Source of the DNA: Moringa oleifera
Lineage: Eukaryota; Streptophyta; Magnoliopsida; Brassicales; Moringaceae
Length of the DNA: 64,000 nucleotides
Direction: 5' to 3'
Assembly: GCA_021397835.1 (NCBI GenBank)
Contig: JAJFZO010000566.1
Span: forward strand, 4,402,001-4,466,000
Below the pieces are notes generated by a model. The model was not told the DNA's origin, did no database searches, and worked only from the letters and a program-made list of their open reading frames with translations. Of the stretch, positions 36,152-52,315 are shown in pieces; positions within the stretch are counted from its first letter, which is position 1; each line of letters starts with the position of its first letter. The position numbers and the translations under genes were made by a program.

Positions 36152-38155
36152 CTTCTTGTCTGGAACTTTGAATATAATTCCTGCGGTGGGTCTTGCTCCT
36201 GTCAATTATTGAATATACTTATATGCAGGGGTGGGCTTGTGGGGCTAGGGCATCACTCTTTAGGTTACCATGCTGGGAGTGGGTACAATAGTGGCACTGC
36301 CTTGGGTGGATTCCCTGTCAACAGTATATAGAAGTACTAACATAACTTGTAAAATTCCATTCACAAAGTGAATTTTGTGATCAAGATGTTGCTTCTTGGG
36401 AGGTAATGTGTCGGTGTTTGAAACCTGGAAACTTTTAACTTATTATTTGCAGCATAGGGCTGGCAGTCTTAAATTTTGGATTGAATGGAATGACTTTAAC
36501 TCATGCTTTCATGTGTAATTAGCTCTAGTAAAATTTCATTCACAAAGTGAATTTTGTGGTCAGGATGTTGCTTCTCGCAACTCAGGCTATTTAAGCTCTA
36601 TTCAAGAACTTGGGAGGTAATGTATCGGTGGTTGAAACCTGGAAACTTTTAACTAATTATTTGCAACATAAGGCTGCCAGTCTTAAAGTTTGGATTGAAC
36701 AGAATGTCTTTAAACTCATGCTTTCATAGTGAAATGAGCTCTAGAAAGCATCATGTTTGGTCAATGTTCTCAAAGAGGTTAGCCATTGAAAGTGTGATCT
36801 TATTCACAATTCCATTAAAAGTATTTGAACAAGTGGAGCATGATTTGAAACTATGCTGTTAGACACCATGAAGATGACTGAAGTACACATGCATGTGCAC
36901 ACGAGAGCAAGAGAGAGAGAGAGAGAACATAATCAAGTGCACCAAAACAGTTACTGTGGCTGTTTTCTAGAAGTGAATGGCTTTCACCCGCTGGTGAAGT
37001 TTTAGGTTCTCTTTCTCTCTTGTCTCCTTTTGTCATGTTATAGAAATTTGAAACATGAAGGCTTTGGTTCCTCATCTTTTTTTTTTAACTTGGTTTTTTA
37101 CTGCTGACAATCTTTAAATGTTAGCTTGTAGCGGGAAAAATATGAAAATCTTGGTGTTGAGGATTCCATGTGAGGTTTCAATGGTAGTGTAACAACTATT
37201 TTTACTTTTTTTAATGGCTTTGGAAATTCACAAAGGCTGGTTGCTGAAGTGGGCAGGAAAAGCACAAGTTGGCTTGAATAAGAGTTGGCATGCCATTTTA
37301 GGAATTCAGCATTAGGCTTACGGTTAATCATCACATCTTAGTTCATAACAAAGGAAGTTCCTAAAAGGCCTGGTGCTAACATCAAAGACAACCAAAATTT
37401 GTTTATGCATGGGATTAACTAATATGGGCTTATGATTAGCTCAACAGCTAGAGATCTTTGATCAGTGCTTCTCTCTGTTTCCTCTGGTTTCCTCATTAGG
37501 GCTAGAAAAGTAGACCATGCTTCCTGGTTTAGAAGATAGTATGATCTATGTTTATTTTCAATCCCTTAAAATTATTTCCATTCATTGCAACCTGTGCTTT
37601 TTCTTTTTGATTTATGTTGTGTGAGATTGCTACTGGGAGCAGAAAAAAGAAAATAAAAGGAAGATGCATCGTTTGCAAGGGTTCACAAGTGAGAATGTGA
37701 ATGTTGCTTCTTGGTGTTCAAAGTGGATGGTGGTTGCATTCTATATACCATGACATAAAATCTTTGTTCTATGTTCTTGAATCTTCTTAACTTATTATCT
37801 GCTTACCATCTGATGAATGTTGTAATGTACCTGTGAAGTTTTTAGTGCTCCATTGAGTTGTTTCCGATGCATTGAAATGTTCCCTTGTAACTTATAGATG
37901 CATGTAGATCATCCTGAGGCAACCACTGGTGCCCAATCAACTACAGGGGAGCACCCTAAGGGAGAAACTCTGTCACCAGAAGATATGCAAGATATGATGG
38001 ATCAGTTCACATACATGATGCAGCAGAAGTTTCTGTTAGGGGAAGACCATCCGTATTTGGATTATGCAAAAATAGACAATGATGAGTCACTAGACGATCA
38101 TTGGCTAAGGGAAGTCAACCTTGATGCTGAGGAGAAATATTTTGCTGAAGATTAA
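34556..38155 (+). CDS. CCDC97-domain (DUF2052) protein, 326 aa
   Basis: Coding exons: 34556-34769, 35497-36005, 37898-38155. Borders are GT..AG and the joined frame is intact (981 nt). The first junction reads FL then ERYGSQL. An acceptor 26 bp earlier (35469-35470) would put a stop in frame, so 35497 is preferred. In-frame ATGs also occur at 34610 (residue 19), 34616 and 34634; the true start may be one of these. Family features: ERYGSQLNSDELREFDAL from residue 72; YFSEDAMREREPYLHHEYVG about 137-156; an acidic Glu-rich stretch about 212-230; and a C-terminal block with FLLGEDHPYLDYAKID (286-301) and EEKYFAED at the end. Human CCDC97 is linked to the SF3b/U2 snRNP part of the spliceosome; a similar nuclear role here is inferred. 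Not a catalytic protein as far as can be seen. Confidence 0.88.
36109..36146. repeat. (CT)n microsatellite in CCDC97 intron 2
   Basis: About 19 uninterrupted CT units. A (GA)n tract lies in the same intron at 36911-36926. Confidence 0.95.
36355..36735. repeat. Imperfect tandem duplication of about 180 bp in CCDC97 intron 2
   Basis: TCACAAAGTGAATTTTGTG occurs at 36361 and 36540. Each is followed by GATGTTGCTTCT, GGGAGGTAATGT(G/A)TCGGTG, GAAACCTGGAAACTTTTAAC and CATGCTTTCAT. The copies differ by substitutions and by an extra roughly 27 bp in the second, so the event is fairly old. Confidence 0.8.
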
Positions 38156-39130
38156 ATGCCAGTTGCCGTGTCTTCAGCACTTTGTTTCAGCCATTTTGAC
38201 TTGACATATACTCCTTTGTTTGCAAGTAATTATGTACTTCTGTAATTATAGGCCTCATCCCGTTACATGTAAATGATGTTGTGAGCAGTGTTTTCCTCTC
38301 GTGGATTTCAGATTATGAATTTTTTGTTAGGATTCTCATGCTGCATGAGATATGCTAGCTTAAAAAGTAGTGAGAAGAATCCACCAGATGGAGGAGAATC
38401 CACTAGATAAGTCCAAGATAGTCCATAGGTATGCAATTTGGGTATATACCTCTCATCTAGAAATTAGTTACGCATTATTCTCGGGTTCTCTATGAATCTG
38501 TTGTTGAATTGTAATTTGTGGTTGTTGAAATTTGGCTGAGAGACTCTAAAAAGGTGGAACTTCTATTGAAGTCTGCTAGGTTGGTATGACCCTTTTCTTG
38601 TTTTGGAGGAAAGAAGAAAAGATTATTTTCTTTGGTGCTGGTGGGTGGAGAGCGGGGAATGGGGCTTGGAGGAGAAAGAATTTGGCTTTAATTTGTTGTC
38701 ACTATGGTTCGCCTTATTTAATAGAAAACAGAGAGGGTAAGCAGAAAAGGGAAGTTATGCCGGACGAGAAGAATAAGGGCACACTAGGAAGTTAAGGTGA
38801 GCTTTTCAAAAACATTTTTTTTCTCTTTCTTTTTAAATTGGCACAATAATAGTTCTTGGAACTTGAATGATTGCAAAGGTGTCAAAGATTTTCTTTTCCC
38901 CTCATTAAATGAAACTTGGAAGATTAGCAGAGTTTGTATACAGAAAGTTCCTCGGATCACTATGCTACAAGAAAGAAGAGATCAAACTGAACATTGTATA
39001 GAAGGAAAATGGACCAGGTCAATTTCAGATCCACATTCTAAGAAGAGCACACCGTGGAAGTAAGAGAAGAGTGCCTGATCTTGGATTGTTAGTTATATAT
39101 GAAAGAGAATCTATACCTTTTTAAAAACCA
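38156..39130. other. 3' flank of CCDC97 gene; no further gene
   Basis: The first 150-200 bp are probably 3' UTR. Two adjacent plus-strand open frames (38586-38795 and 38797-39063) have no recognisable domain and no promoter features. I do not call them genes. Confidence 0.4.
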
Positions 39131-39595
39131 TGTATTATTTAAATCAAAGAAGAATGAATGCTTTGAGCGTGAAATTACGATCCTTAAAGGAATTTAGATC
39201 TTCGATATATTTGCTTTCGGGTTCAAAATAAATTCTTTTCAAGATTTAACAAAATTAAACAGAGTTTTCAAAAAGTAAAAAACTAAAAATCCTCTCAATG
39301 ACTAATTTAGAAAAATAATTTTAATTTTTTTATTTAAAAAAATTATCTTAATACTTCCATACATTTATATCACTTTAAAATTTTTTGAGAAAACATGTTT
39401 AAACAAGTACCTTTTAAACGGACATCTTTTGATTTAGATAAGTAATTTCAACGGTTATACTTTTTTGTATTTAAATAGACAATTTCAATAGTTTAACTTT
39501 AACTTCAATTAAATGTAATTAAGTATTCAAGTGACAATCTTCTCTTCAATGATGTGTGATAAAAAAATAATGCATCATTAATTATATTTCTAGCA
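39131..39595 (-). repeat. 3' LTR of the minus-strand copia element
   Basis: Aligns along its length with 44035-44520: AAGAATGAA(T/A)GC, ATTTATATCACTTTAAAA, ACATCTTTT(G/A)A, GACAAT(C/T)TTCT, AAGAATTT-like blocks. On the minus strand it begins TGCTAGAAATA, right after a polypurine tract (AAGTGGGAGA, 39596-39608). The two LTRs differ at many positions and by indels, so the insertion is old. No target duplication is evident. Confidence 0.75.
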
Positions 39596-42500
39596 ATCTC
39601 CCACTTAGTGATTTATTAAATCAAAATCAAGTAAGATTTTTTTATAAGAAGTGTCTTTCGAATTGAATTTATTATTAGTATAAATATTTCAAGATTTTCT
39701 TAAAATTAATGGTTATATAGTTTTTTAAACTACAATTTCTATACGACAAGATCGGAAACATCATACACATTAACATTATTGTTACTTTTTCTGATTTAGT
39801 TTGTCGTGAACTTTAGCACCATAATATGGCCTTGTGCTACTTTTTGAATTCATGAACACCTACAAAAGTCTTATTATCAAACTTTGACAGAAGCAGCAAC
39901 ATCACTTCTTATGTTCATATAGGTGAAGATTCGATGAAGTTATAATGTCAAACTTCTTTGTTTCTAATTTCTAATTCAAACACGTAAGTTCATTAAAAAT
40001 AATTTATATTAAACATTTTTTTCATAAGTGTTGTATAAATCCTAATACTTGCTTACTGTCACTAATAATTTATTATTACCTTTTAAACATTTGAAGTACT
40101 TAAGTAATAAAAAAAAAAGTTTCCATTATAAGTGACAAATCAAAATGGTTTTAGATCCATTGTACTTGTAGTACTTTTTATCATATCTCTCGAAAGTCCC
40201 TTTATTAATGAGTCAACTAAATTCTTATTATACCTAACATAGACCACTTTGATCATGCTATCAGAAATCAGTTGTTTAATATAATCATGTCCCGAGATAA
40301 TATGTTTAGATTTGCTGTTATGAATTTTATTGGATGCCCTAAACATTGTTGCTTGGTTGTCACAATGCAAAAAAATAGTTGGCATTGATTGTGGCCATAA
40401 CTTTGTATCTAATAATAATTTTCTCAGCCATTCTGCCTCTTTGCCTACTACTGCTAATGCAATGAACTCTGATTCCATGGTAAAATGAGTCATACACGTC
40501 TGTTTCCTGGAAGCCCATCATATAGCTCTTCTCCTACGATACAAATCCAATTAGGTGTTGATTTATTATCATTGACACTAGTAATCCAACTTGCATCTAT
40601 GTAACTTTCTAGTACTAAAGAAAACTAGTTATAAATCAAGGCAAAAGACTTTATCCTTTTTAGGTACTTGAGAACTCTTCCAAGAGTTCTCCAATATTTA
40701 GTACTAGGATTATGAATAAACCCAGAAAGTTTACAAATAGTGAAAGCAATATCGGGTCTTATATAATACATGGTATACATTAGACTACTAATAATACTAG
40801 CATAGTTTAATTGACTAATAAATCTTCTTGAATTTTTTTATCAATTTATTTGAAATATCAAAAAAGGTATTAGCCTCTTTAATTCTTAAGTGATTAAACT
40901 TAGAAAGGACTTTATCTATGTAATGTGACTAACATAAAGCAAAACCTTCACAATGTTTCTTAAATTTGATTCCTAAATTAGTATCAACTTCCCTAATCTT
41001 TTAATTTTAAATTAAAAAGGTAGAAACTTCTTAGTATCATTCATTCCTTGCATATTAGTTCCTATAATTAATATGTCATCAACATAGAGACATATTATTG
41101 CACCATAGCCCTTAGTGAATTTAGAATAAATACATTTATTTACTTCACTGTAACTAAAGCCATATAAAAGAATCAAGCTATCGAATTTTTCATGCCACTG
41201 TTCAGAAAGCTTACTTTAATCTGTATAAGGATTTTATCAATTTACAAACTTTATTTTCATTTTCAAGAAGTACAAACCTTTCAGTTATTCCATGTAAACC
41301 TTTTCATTTAGTTCACCATTTAAAAATGTTGTTTTGACATTCATTTGGTGAACATGCAAGTCATACATTGATGCTAAAGTAAACAACATCCTGATTGAAG
41401 TAATTCTCACTACAGGAGCAAAATAATCAATACATTCCTTTACTACAAATCTCACTTTGAAAGTTCGTAAAGAACCATCAGTATTACATTTTCTTCTACA
41501 TTTACATCTAATAGGTTTAGAACCATGAGGTAAGTCAATTAATTCCCATGTTTCATTAATTAAAAAAGAATCCATTTTATCATTTATAGCTTCTTTCCAA
41601 AAATTGGAATCTCTTGAAGCCATGGCCTTATAATATGTTTTTTGATCTTCTTCCATATTCAAGATAATAGGTATCTTATTTAATACTTCATCTCTACTTC
41701 CTTCAACTAAAAATAATCTTATAGATTGTGAAGAAATAAAATCATATCCTAGATTCTTCTCCTTTTGCACTCTTGTTCTTCTCGTAAATTCACTAAAAAT
41801 TTCTATTGTTTTCCTTTTATTAACCAAAGTAGAAGAATTAAGATCTACAATATTATCATGTGTTGCATTTTCTAGACTTTCTCTAAGTACTTGGAATTCA
41901 CTTTTGCATCTTTATGAAAACTAGTTTCTAAAAATTTAACATCTATAGACTCTATAATAAAGTTTAAGTCTATCTAAATCTAATAATCCGTATGCTTTAG
42001 AATTTTTAACATATACTACAAAGATACTTTTAAGAGTTTTAGGTCCTGATTTGGTTTTTTTCAGGATCTAAAACTTTATAATAGGTTATACAAATCATAC
42101 TCTTAAATAGTTTAAATTAGGTTTCCTTCCTTTCCATGCTTCATGTGAAGATTTCTTTGTTTTCTTTGATGAAATTCAACTATGGACATGAAAAGCTATT
42201 AATAAGGCTTCTTTCCATAGATTTGTTAGTAAGCTAGCATGCATAAGCATAGTATTAATCATATCTACCAATGCTTTTTTTTTTTTTCAACTAAACCATT
42301 TTATTGTGGATTATACAAGGTACCTTTTTTTTTTTTTATGAAACACGCCATTTTTTTCACATAAATTAAAAAATTCAATTGAAAATATTCACCGCTCCTA
42401 TCACTTGGGATCTTTTTTTTTTCAATTGATTTTCAACCAAGACTCTGTAACATTTAAATTTTTTGAATGCTTGATCTTTGGTTCTCCTTAAGTACACATA

Positions 42501-44034
42501 AGCAAATCTAGAATGATCATCTATAAATGTAATAAAGTACCTATTTCCTTCTCTAATTAAATGACTATTTAATTCACATATATCAGAATGCATCAATTCA
42601 ATTGTCCTTTCATTTTTTGGAAAAGGCTTCTTAGCCACTTTTGCTTGTATGCCAATTTCACACTTTTGTGATTTTTATTTCCACATGAGATTAAACCTTA
42701 AATGTGAAATATCAATTTTATTAATAATTAATTTGAACATGCCATCACGTGAATATCCTTGTCCTACAAATACACCATTCTTTGACAAGATAAGTTGTTC
42801 TGCCTTTAATACGACCTTCAAACTTTTTTGCACAATAAATTTATAGAAACCAAACTTTGTCTTATATATGAAATATGAAATACATTCCTTAAAATTAGCT
42901 TCTTGCCAAAGTAAATTACAGTTCGATAATCCCTTTCTAAGGACGTTTATAATGTCATGATTCTCCATAAAGACTTTGTCATCTTTTTTAGCTTTTTCAT
43001 AATTTTTGAATATGTTTTTGCCATTGCAGACATGAACAATAGCTTTAAAATCATGCCACCAATAAATAGAATTGTCAGTTGTTGCCATGTTACATAGTGA
43101 TATTAAGACTAGTAACCATAGAATAATATCAGGACTTGGTGGGTGTTCAACTACATTTGCCATTTTTACCAACATTTACCTATGTATTGAGTTTCTTATA
43201 AAACCTACACTCTTTTTTAAAATGTCCATTCTTTCCATAAAAATGATAAGATTTGTTTCCCTTTTTGTTGGCATGATTATCACTTGAAGTTTCAGTATAT
43301 TTTCTCTTCCATATTTCTTAGTGTTAGCCTCAATGAAGTTCACATTAGAACCAATATTTAAAGCAAACATTTTCTCACGAATATGAATGTCCTTTTCTAT
43401 TTGATATACTTTATAAGCTAGTCTCTTGTGAAATCTTCATGAGAGTGCAATGGTTTTTTAATCATTATTCCACATGACTGGTAATTTTGCAATTACAGTA
43501 GCCACTTGGAGTTGTTCAGACACATCTGTCTTCATATTTTTGAGTCTAGATATTAGACAAGCAATTCATCCACTTGATCTATAACAGATTTATTATTAAT
43601 CATTTAATACTCAAAAAAAATTGTACTTAGAAATCTATATGTACCTTTTTTTTCGGATGTGTATTTGTTTTCTAACGCATACCAAATTTCTTGTGGGGAT
43701 TTCAATGAGCGAAATAGGTCATATAGTCTATCAGACAAGGTATTCAAAATATATTCTTGACAGAAAATTTCATCTTATTAGTGTTTCTTTCTGAAGGTTT
43801 TAATTTATCATTTCCCCATCTGTTGGTTCAACAATTACAAGCAGATTTGCATTTAGTAGATATGCAACTCCCAATTCAATTAATAAGAAAAGAACTTTAT
43901 CCTTCCAGTGAGTAAATTTTGTGCCATCAAAACATACGATCCAATTTGAAAGCATTATGATGAAACATGTTGTTGAGAACAGACTTCGAAGCATTATGAT
44001 GAACTTTATCCTTTTGGTATAAATTCCTTAAGAT
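39596..44034 (-). pseudogene. Ty1/copia gag-pol, decayed, minus strand
   Basis: Internal region of a copia element, reading from high to low coordinates. At 43994-43800 gag keeps CFDGTKFTHWKDKVLFL and LLIELGVAYLLNANL. At about 43370-43180 there is a degraded zinc-knuckle region. At about 43090-42680 the protease and pre-integrase part keeps IYWWHDFKAIVHVCNG and LILSKNGVFVGQGYSRDGMF; the catalytic Asp-Thr/Ser-Gly of the protease is lost. At 42638-42375 integrase keeps HSDICELNSH and FITFIDDHSRFAYVYL. At 41827-41285 reverse transcriptase keeps FLINETWELIDLPHGSKPI and HVHQMNVKTTFLNGELNEKVYM. At 40493-40140 RNase H keeps TMESEFIALAVVGKEAEWLR and HCDNQATMFRA. Stops and frameshifts between blocks show that it is inactive. 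Confidence 0.9.
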
Positions 44035-44520
44035 TGTTAGAGAAATCAAGGAAGAATGAAAGCGTTGAACGTGAAATCACTGTCCTTAAAGAATTTATGA
44101 TCCCAATTCTATGTTTACTTCCAACGTGAATTTATGTTTACTTCTATATTCAAGACAATTTTCTTTCAGGATTTAACAAATCCAAAAAGAGTTTTTAGAA
44201 AAGCGAAAAACTAAAAACTCTCTCAAGTTCAGACAAATGGTTTTGATTTTTTAATTTACAATAGAAGGTATTTTATCTCAATATCCATAGATATTTATAT
44301 CACTTTAAAACTCTCTGAAGAGACATTTTTAAATAAACATCTTTTAAACAAAGACTTTTTAATTTGAATAAATAATTTTAATATTTATATCTTTTTTATT
44401 TGGATAGACAGTTTCATCAATTTAATTTTAATTTTAATTAAATATAAATAAATATACAAGCGACAATTTTCTTTTTAATGATACGAAATAAAAAGTGATG
44501 TATCACTAAATATATTTCCA
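44035..44520 (-). repeat. 5' LTR of the minus-strand copia element
   Basis: Plus-strand ends TGTTAGAG (44035) and TTTCCA (44520), aligning with 39131-39595. The stretch just inside it (read on the minus strand as AATCTTAAGGAATTTATACC) takes the place of the primer-binding site. It is not a clear match to the initiator tRNA. Confidence 0.7.
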
Positions 44521-45660
44521 ATACTATCCATAATAAAGTTCAACAATGATCACTTATATTGCATGTGCTCAACTAAATTATCTACTAACATACTTGCAAT
44601 TGGTAGCTTAGTTTATCAACATAAAAGACAGAGTCTTAGTATTGTTGAGACAACAATGCTTTGAAAATGCAGCTGCTGGTTCCATATTTGGACTTGGATT
44701 CATGACTTATTCCAATGGGCACATATTCTCCATTATTTACAGGTCATTCATCACTCACCACTTCGATTTACTTTCTTTGATCATCTCCTCCTTGTAATAT
44801 ACAAACATGTTATATATATATATGTGGAGACAGAAGGGCATGGCATGGGTAGCTCTCAAGGAGATATTGGCAAATGTACTTTCACGAACATTCATAGACT
44901 AATAATGAATTATGAATGTACCCAAACAGGCAAGAATATTAAATTAGTCTCCATTTGCTATGGTCCCTCCAGGAAAGCCATGTCCCAGCCATTCTTAATT
45001 GTGTATACAGCCCTTTAAAGCTACTCCTTTTTAGTATTTTTTTTTTATGTTTTTTATTTTTTTATTTTTTTGCGTCATTTAATGAACCCAACGTTATGAA
45101 AAATATTGCGTATATCTTGTACGGATCACGTAAGGTTCTTTATTATGAGAAGAATGTTCTCGCCAACAGTTGTCATAAATTCACCCGAGCATTAAATTAT
45201 TTGTTATGTTCGATGGTCACGTTTTCTTGTAGTAATCGAAGATTAATTTTATATTTTTTAATAAAAATAAAAATAAAAAGTTTTATTGGCTTTTGATGCA
45301 AAAGATTTATGTTATTAAAAAATTAACATTTTTTATTTATTTAATTTATACAAAAATTTTAACAAGATATGAAAAATATTTTTATGTTTTGTGTGTATTG
45401 ATATGAAAAATAAATAAAAATATTTAATATTTATTTTATTAAATTATGATATATTATTATTTTTAAAATTAACACAATTTAGATCAAAGGAACGAAAAAG
45501 AGATCAATGGTTATTGATAGCTTTAGTTCTGATTTTTGATAAAGTGTCTCAATTAGTTTAAGTGGTACTTTATTTAAAAAGAATTGTATAAGACCCAATG
45601 ACAAAATTGCTATATTTCCACTTAGCTAGGGCTTGATTACCATTACCATAATCATACACC
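44521..45660. other. Intergenic, no gene seen
   Basis: Short AT tract at 44811-44822 and T-rich runs near 45040-45070. A 64-codon frame at 44824-45018 has no recognisable domain. From about 45300 to 45480 the sequence is almost pure A/T. Confidence 0.4.
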
Positions 45661-45703
45661 ATGTGGCCGTGATGTGTTGAAGGTATGCCGCGTGTCCTAC
45701 AGA

Positions 45704-45946
45704 CCAATATAAGAATCAGAGTGATCACAGCGTATGACTACTCTCGACCATACTACTAATGTGCTTCCGCCGATTTATCGGCCAACTCGCTGGGTACCTA
45801 AATATTCCCCTTCCTCTTTTAACCTCGCTTCTGCCCCCCACCTCTCTCTCTCTCTCTCTAAAAGCTATTTCTCTGTCCTAAGCTGTTGTTTTCCCCGGCT
45901 AGGCAAAACCCAATAGATTGCAGAGAGGGAGAGAGAGAGAGAGAGC
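45704..45946 (+). promoter_or_regulatory. Promoter/leader region of CK2 beta with CT and GA tracts
   Basis: CCAAT at 45704-45708 overlaps TATAAG at 45708-45713, a possible core promoter about 430 bp before the ATG. A (CT)n tract lies at 45842-45859 and a (GA)n tract at 45922-45946. CT/GA tracts are common in plant 5' leaders and are bound by GAGA-binding BPC factors; such regulation here is inferred. Confidence 0.35.
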
Positions 45947-46138
45947 GAGGTTGCCTCTCAGCATCGTCTCTAACAAACCCACACCTATAGGCACCCCACG
46001 CTCTTTTCATTAAAAAAATCTCGAGATAATTTGCCAGCGTAGGGTCAGTTTGGTCATTTCGGAGGCTATGAATCGGCGATAGTATAACACCGAGAGGATC
46101 TCCGTCGGTGAAAAATAGAAGGAGAAGGGTAGGAGAGG

Positions 46139-50124
<3,986 letters not shown>

Positions 50125-50980
50125 TGCTGAAATTGGAGCGCTTCCATTTGAGCAAGAATTTTCATAAGATTGTATCATATAGCTTCTACCATGAAGTAAT
50201 TCTTGAGAATTCAGTCATAGTTCAGTAGCGTTCCACATCATCCTAATCTAGGCTCTCCCTTTTATATGTTTTCTAGAGTGCCATAAAGCAAATTTGCCAT
50301 CATGTCACCAAGCCGTTTATTTTCAATTTAGCTTCTTTCTTATTCAGTGGGCTCATTTACCTTGTTCTATCTTGGTATACCAACTAGTTAAATTGCCTTG
50401 TTATGCCTTCTTCCATCTTGTTTTCATTATGGTGTTAGCATTGATTCTGTGTTTATTGGTTTAAGACTGCGGCGCAAATTGTCTTGTACTCACAGAATTT
50501 TATGTCGTATTTCTTTTTAAAATGTTTATACCTTATTGAAAGGAATGATTTTTGAGTTCAATCAGCAAATGGATGAACATAGATCTGCAGCCGTAATCTG
50601 GTTCGTAGTTGATTTGGACATCATGAAACAAGCATGGCCGCACATATGAATCTATGGAGCTTGAATGTGAATAATTCTCCCTCTCCTATCCCTGAAACAA
50701 GACCTGTGTCACTGCACAGTTGAATGGTCAAGCTTCTATGTGCAGTTTTAGGGTGTGGATCTTTACTACCAGTTTTAAATATGAGGCCAATTTTCTAAGC
50801 TTAGCAGCTAGTCTCTCCGGGGAGGATTTCAAGAGCCTTAGTAAGTGTCATTTTCTCCCCGAAGAGAAAGTCTGTGAAATAATATTAACTGATATAAATT
50901 GTGGCATGCATTGCATCTGGATTGTGAACCTTACTCATAAATGCTAGCATAAAATATGTTTGAATGTCAGGATGCTGTAG
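50125..50980. other. 3' flank of CK2 beta
   Basis: Probably begins with the 3' UTR. No further exon is needed, because the CK2 beta frame ends within the family's normal C terminus. The plus-strand frame at 50720-50947 has no recognisable domain. Confidence 0.4.
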
Positions 50981-50984
50981 CCTG

Positions 50985-52315
50985 TCCTTATAGTAACCTG
51001 GTGCGGTAAGGTGAAAACCAGAAAGCGGGTTAGGGTGTGCTGTCAGCCCACTGTAGGTGTGTTTTTACTGTCTGCCACTGTCGGTGGCTAACACACGTAA
51101 GTAAAAGCACCTGCATCACCTTCTCAGCTGTGCCTAGATAAAGAGTAGAGCCTGTCCTTTGCTCGACTGGCTATCTACGACTTGCTTGTCTGTTAATAGG
51201 AGGTGTGGTATTGGCTGAATCAATGGAAGAGAAAGAAAGTGAATCGAGTACCTATCATCCTTTCCATTACCCGAATTTGAATGAGCCTGGAATTTTGGTA
51301 TGCACCCCTTGTCAGAAACTGAATCTGAAATTCAATGATTTCTGCTATAGATCAGCGCCACTCTGTTCTCTCCTGATGAAAGAGAAGATCTCCTTATTTA
51401 AAGGTAAGGCCAGAAAGCAATGAAAGATGAGTCCTTAAAAGATCAGCTCGGATCGGTCTCTTAAACTACTGATCAATGCATAAGACCCCGGAATAAGAAA
51501 TGAAATCGTTTCTTGAGTATTTCCACTCGTTGAACACTACCTATGAAAGAATGTCAAGGGGGGATAATGACAACATCGAAGGTGAGGTCCTCTTTGTTTC
51601 CAGCCCTTGCCTAGGGACGGGCAGTTGGCTACTGGCCCTCAAATGGACCCTGCAGGATTAGGATTTAGCTGCTCTAACCACTTACTTTTTCTTCATTAAA
51701 CAATAACGATAAGCAGAGCTTTTTATAGTGTTGCACTGCAACACTCTTGCCCCATGGCATTGACAAAAAAAAAAACTCACCCATACTACTGCAAGAGAAG
51801 AAACCTGTAGAAGTTTGGGCCAAGGAGCCAGTTACCTGAGCTGAAAACAATAGGCAGCACAATTCATGATGTTAGCTGAAGAGAAAGACTAGTACAAGCG
51901 GTCCACTGGGTTCATGTTGGCCCTGGGCTGCTGGCCGAGTACTAACCGATTTACCTGTAGAAGTTTGGGCCAAGGAGCCAGTTACCTGAGCTGAAAACAA
52001 TAGTCAGCACAATTCATGATGTTATCTGAAAAGAAAGACTAGTACAAGCGGTCCACTGGGTTCATGTTAGCCCTGGGCTGCTGGCCGAGTACTAACCGAT
52101 TTACCCCATGAAGGTTGGCCCCATAAGATGATTATCCTTCCAAGGCATCCAAGCTCTTTTGTGTTCATGCGTAGAAGGCACCCCACGAGACCAGAGCTTC
52201 TTAGGGAGTGACACAGTTAGACAAGCCCCAAGGGAACTTAGTGAATTCTTCAATATCGCTCGTTTGGTTCTCTATTTGGCTCATTTTTTCACAGAAGCCT
52301 GAAGGAGAGGTAAGC
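50985..52315. other. Less AT-rich insert of possible mitochondrial origin
   Basis: The base composition shifts visibly towards G/C compared with both flanks. The text (GTGCGGTAAGGTGAAAACC, GCCCTGGGCTGCTGGCCGAG, GAACTTAGTGAATTCTTC) has the look of plant mitochondrial intergenic DNA. I recognise no gene in it. A 72-codon frame at 51205-51423 is open but unassigned. Nuclear copies of organelle DNA are common in plants, but the origin here is an impression, not a match. Confidence 0.35.
51803..52102. repeat. 150-bp tandem duplication inside the less AT-rich insert
   Basis: ACCTGTAGAAGTTTGGGCC starts copies at 51803 and 51953. Both end CCGAGTACTAACCGATTT. Only a few substitutions separate them (for example AGGCAGC/AGTCAGC, GTTGGCC/GTTAGCC). 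Confidence 0.9.

Noticed and set aside
38586..39063. Two adjacent plus-strand frames after the CCDC97 gene
   Set aside because: No domain, no splice partners and no promoter; chance frames in the less AT-rich flank.
51205..51423. 72-codon frame in the less AT-rich insert
   Set aside because: No recognisable domain and the surrounding DNA looks like non-coding inserted sequence.
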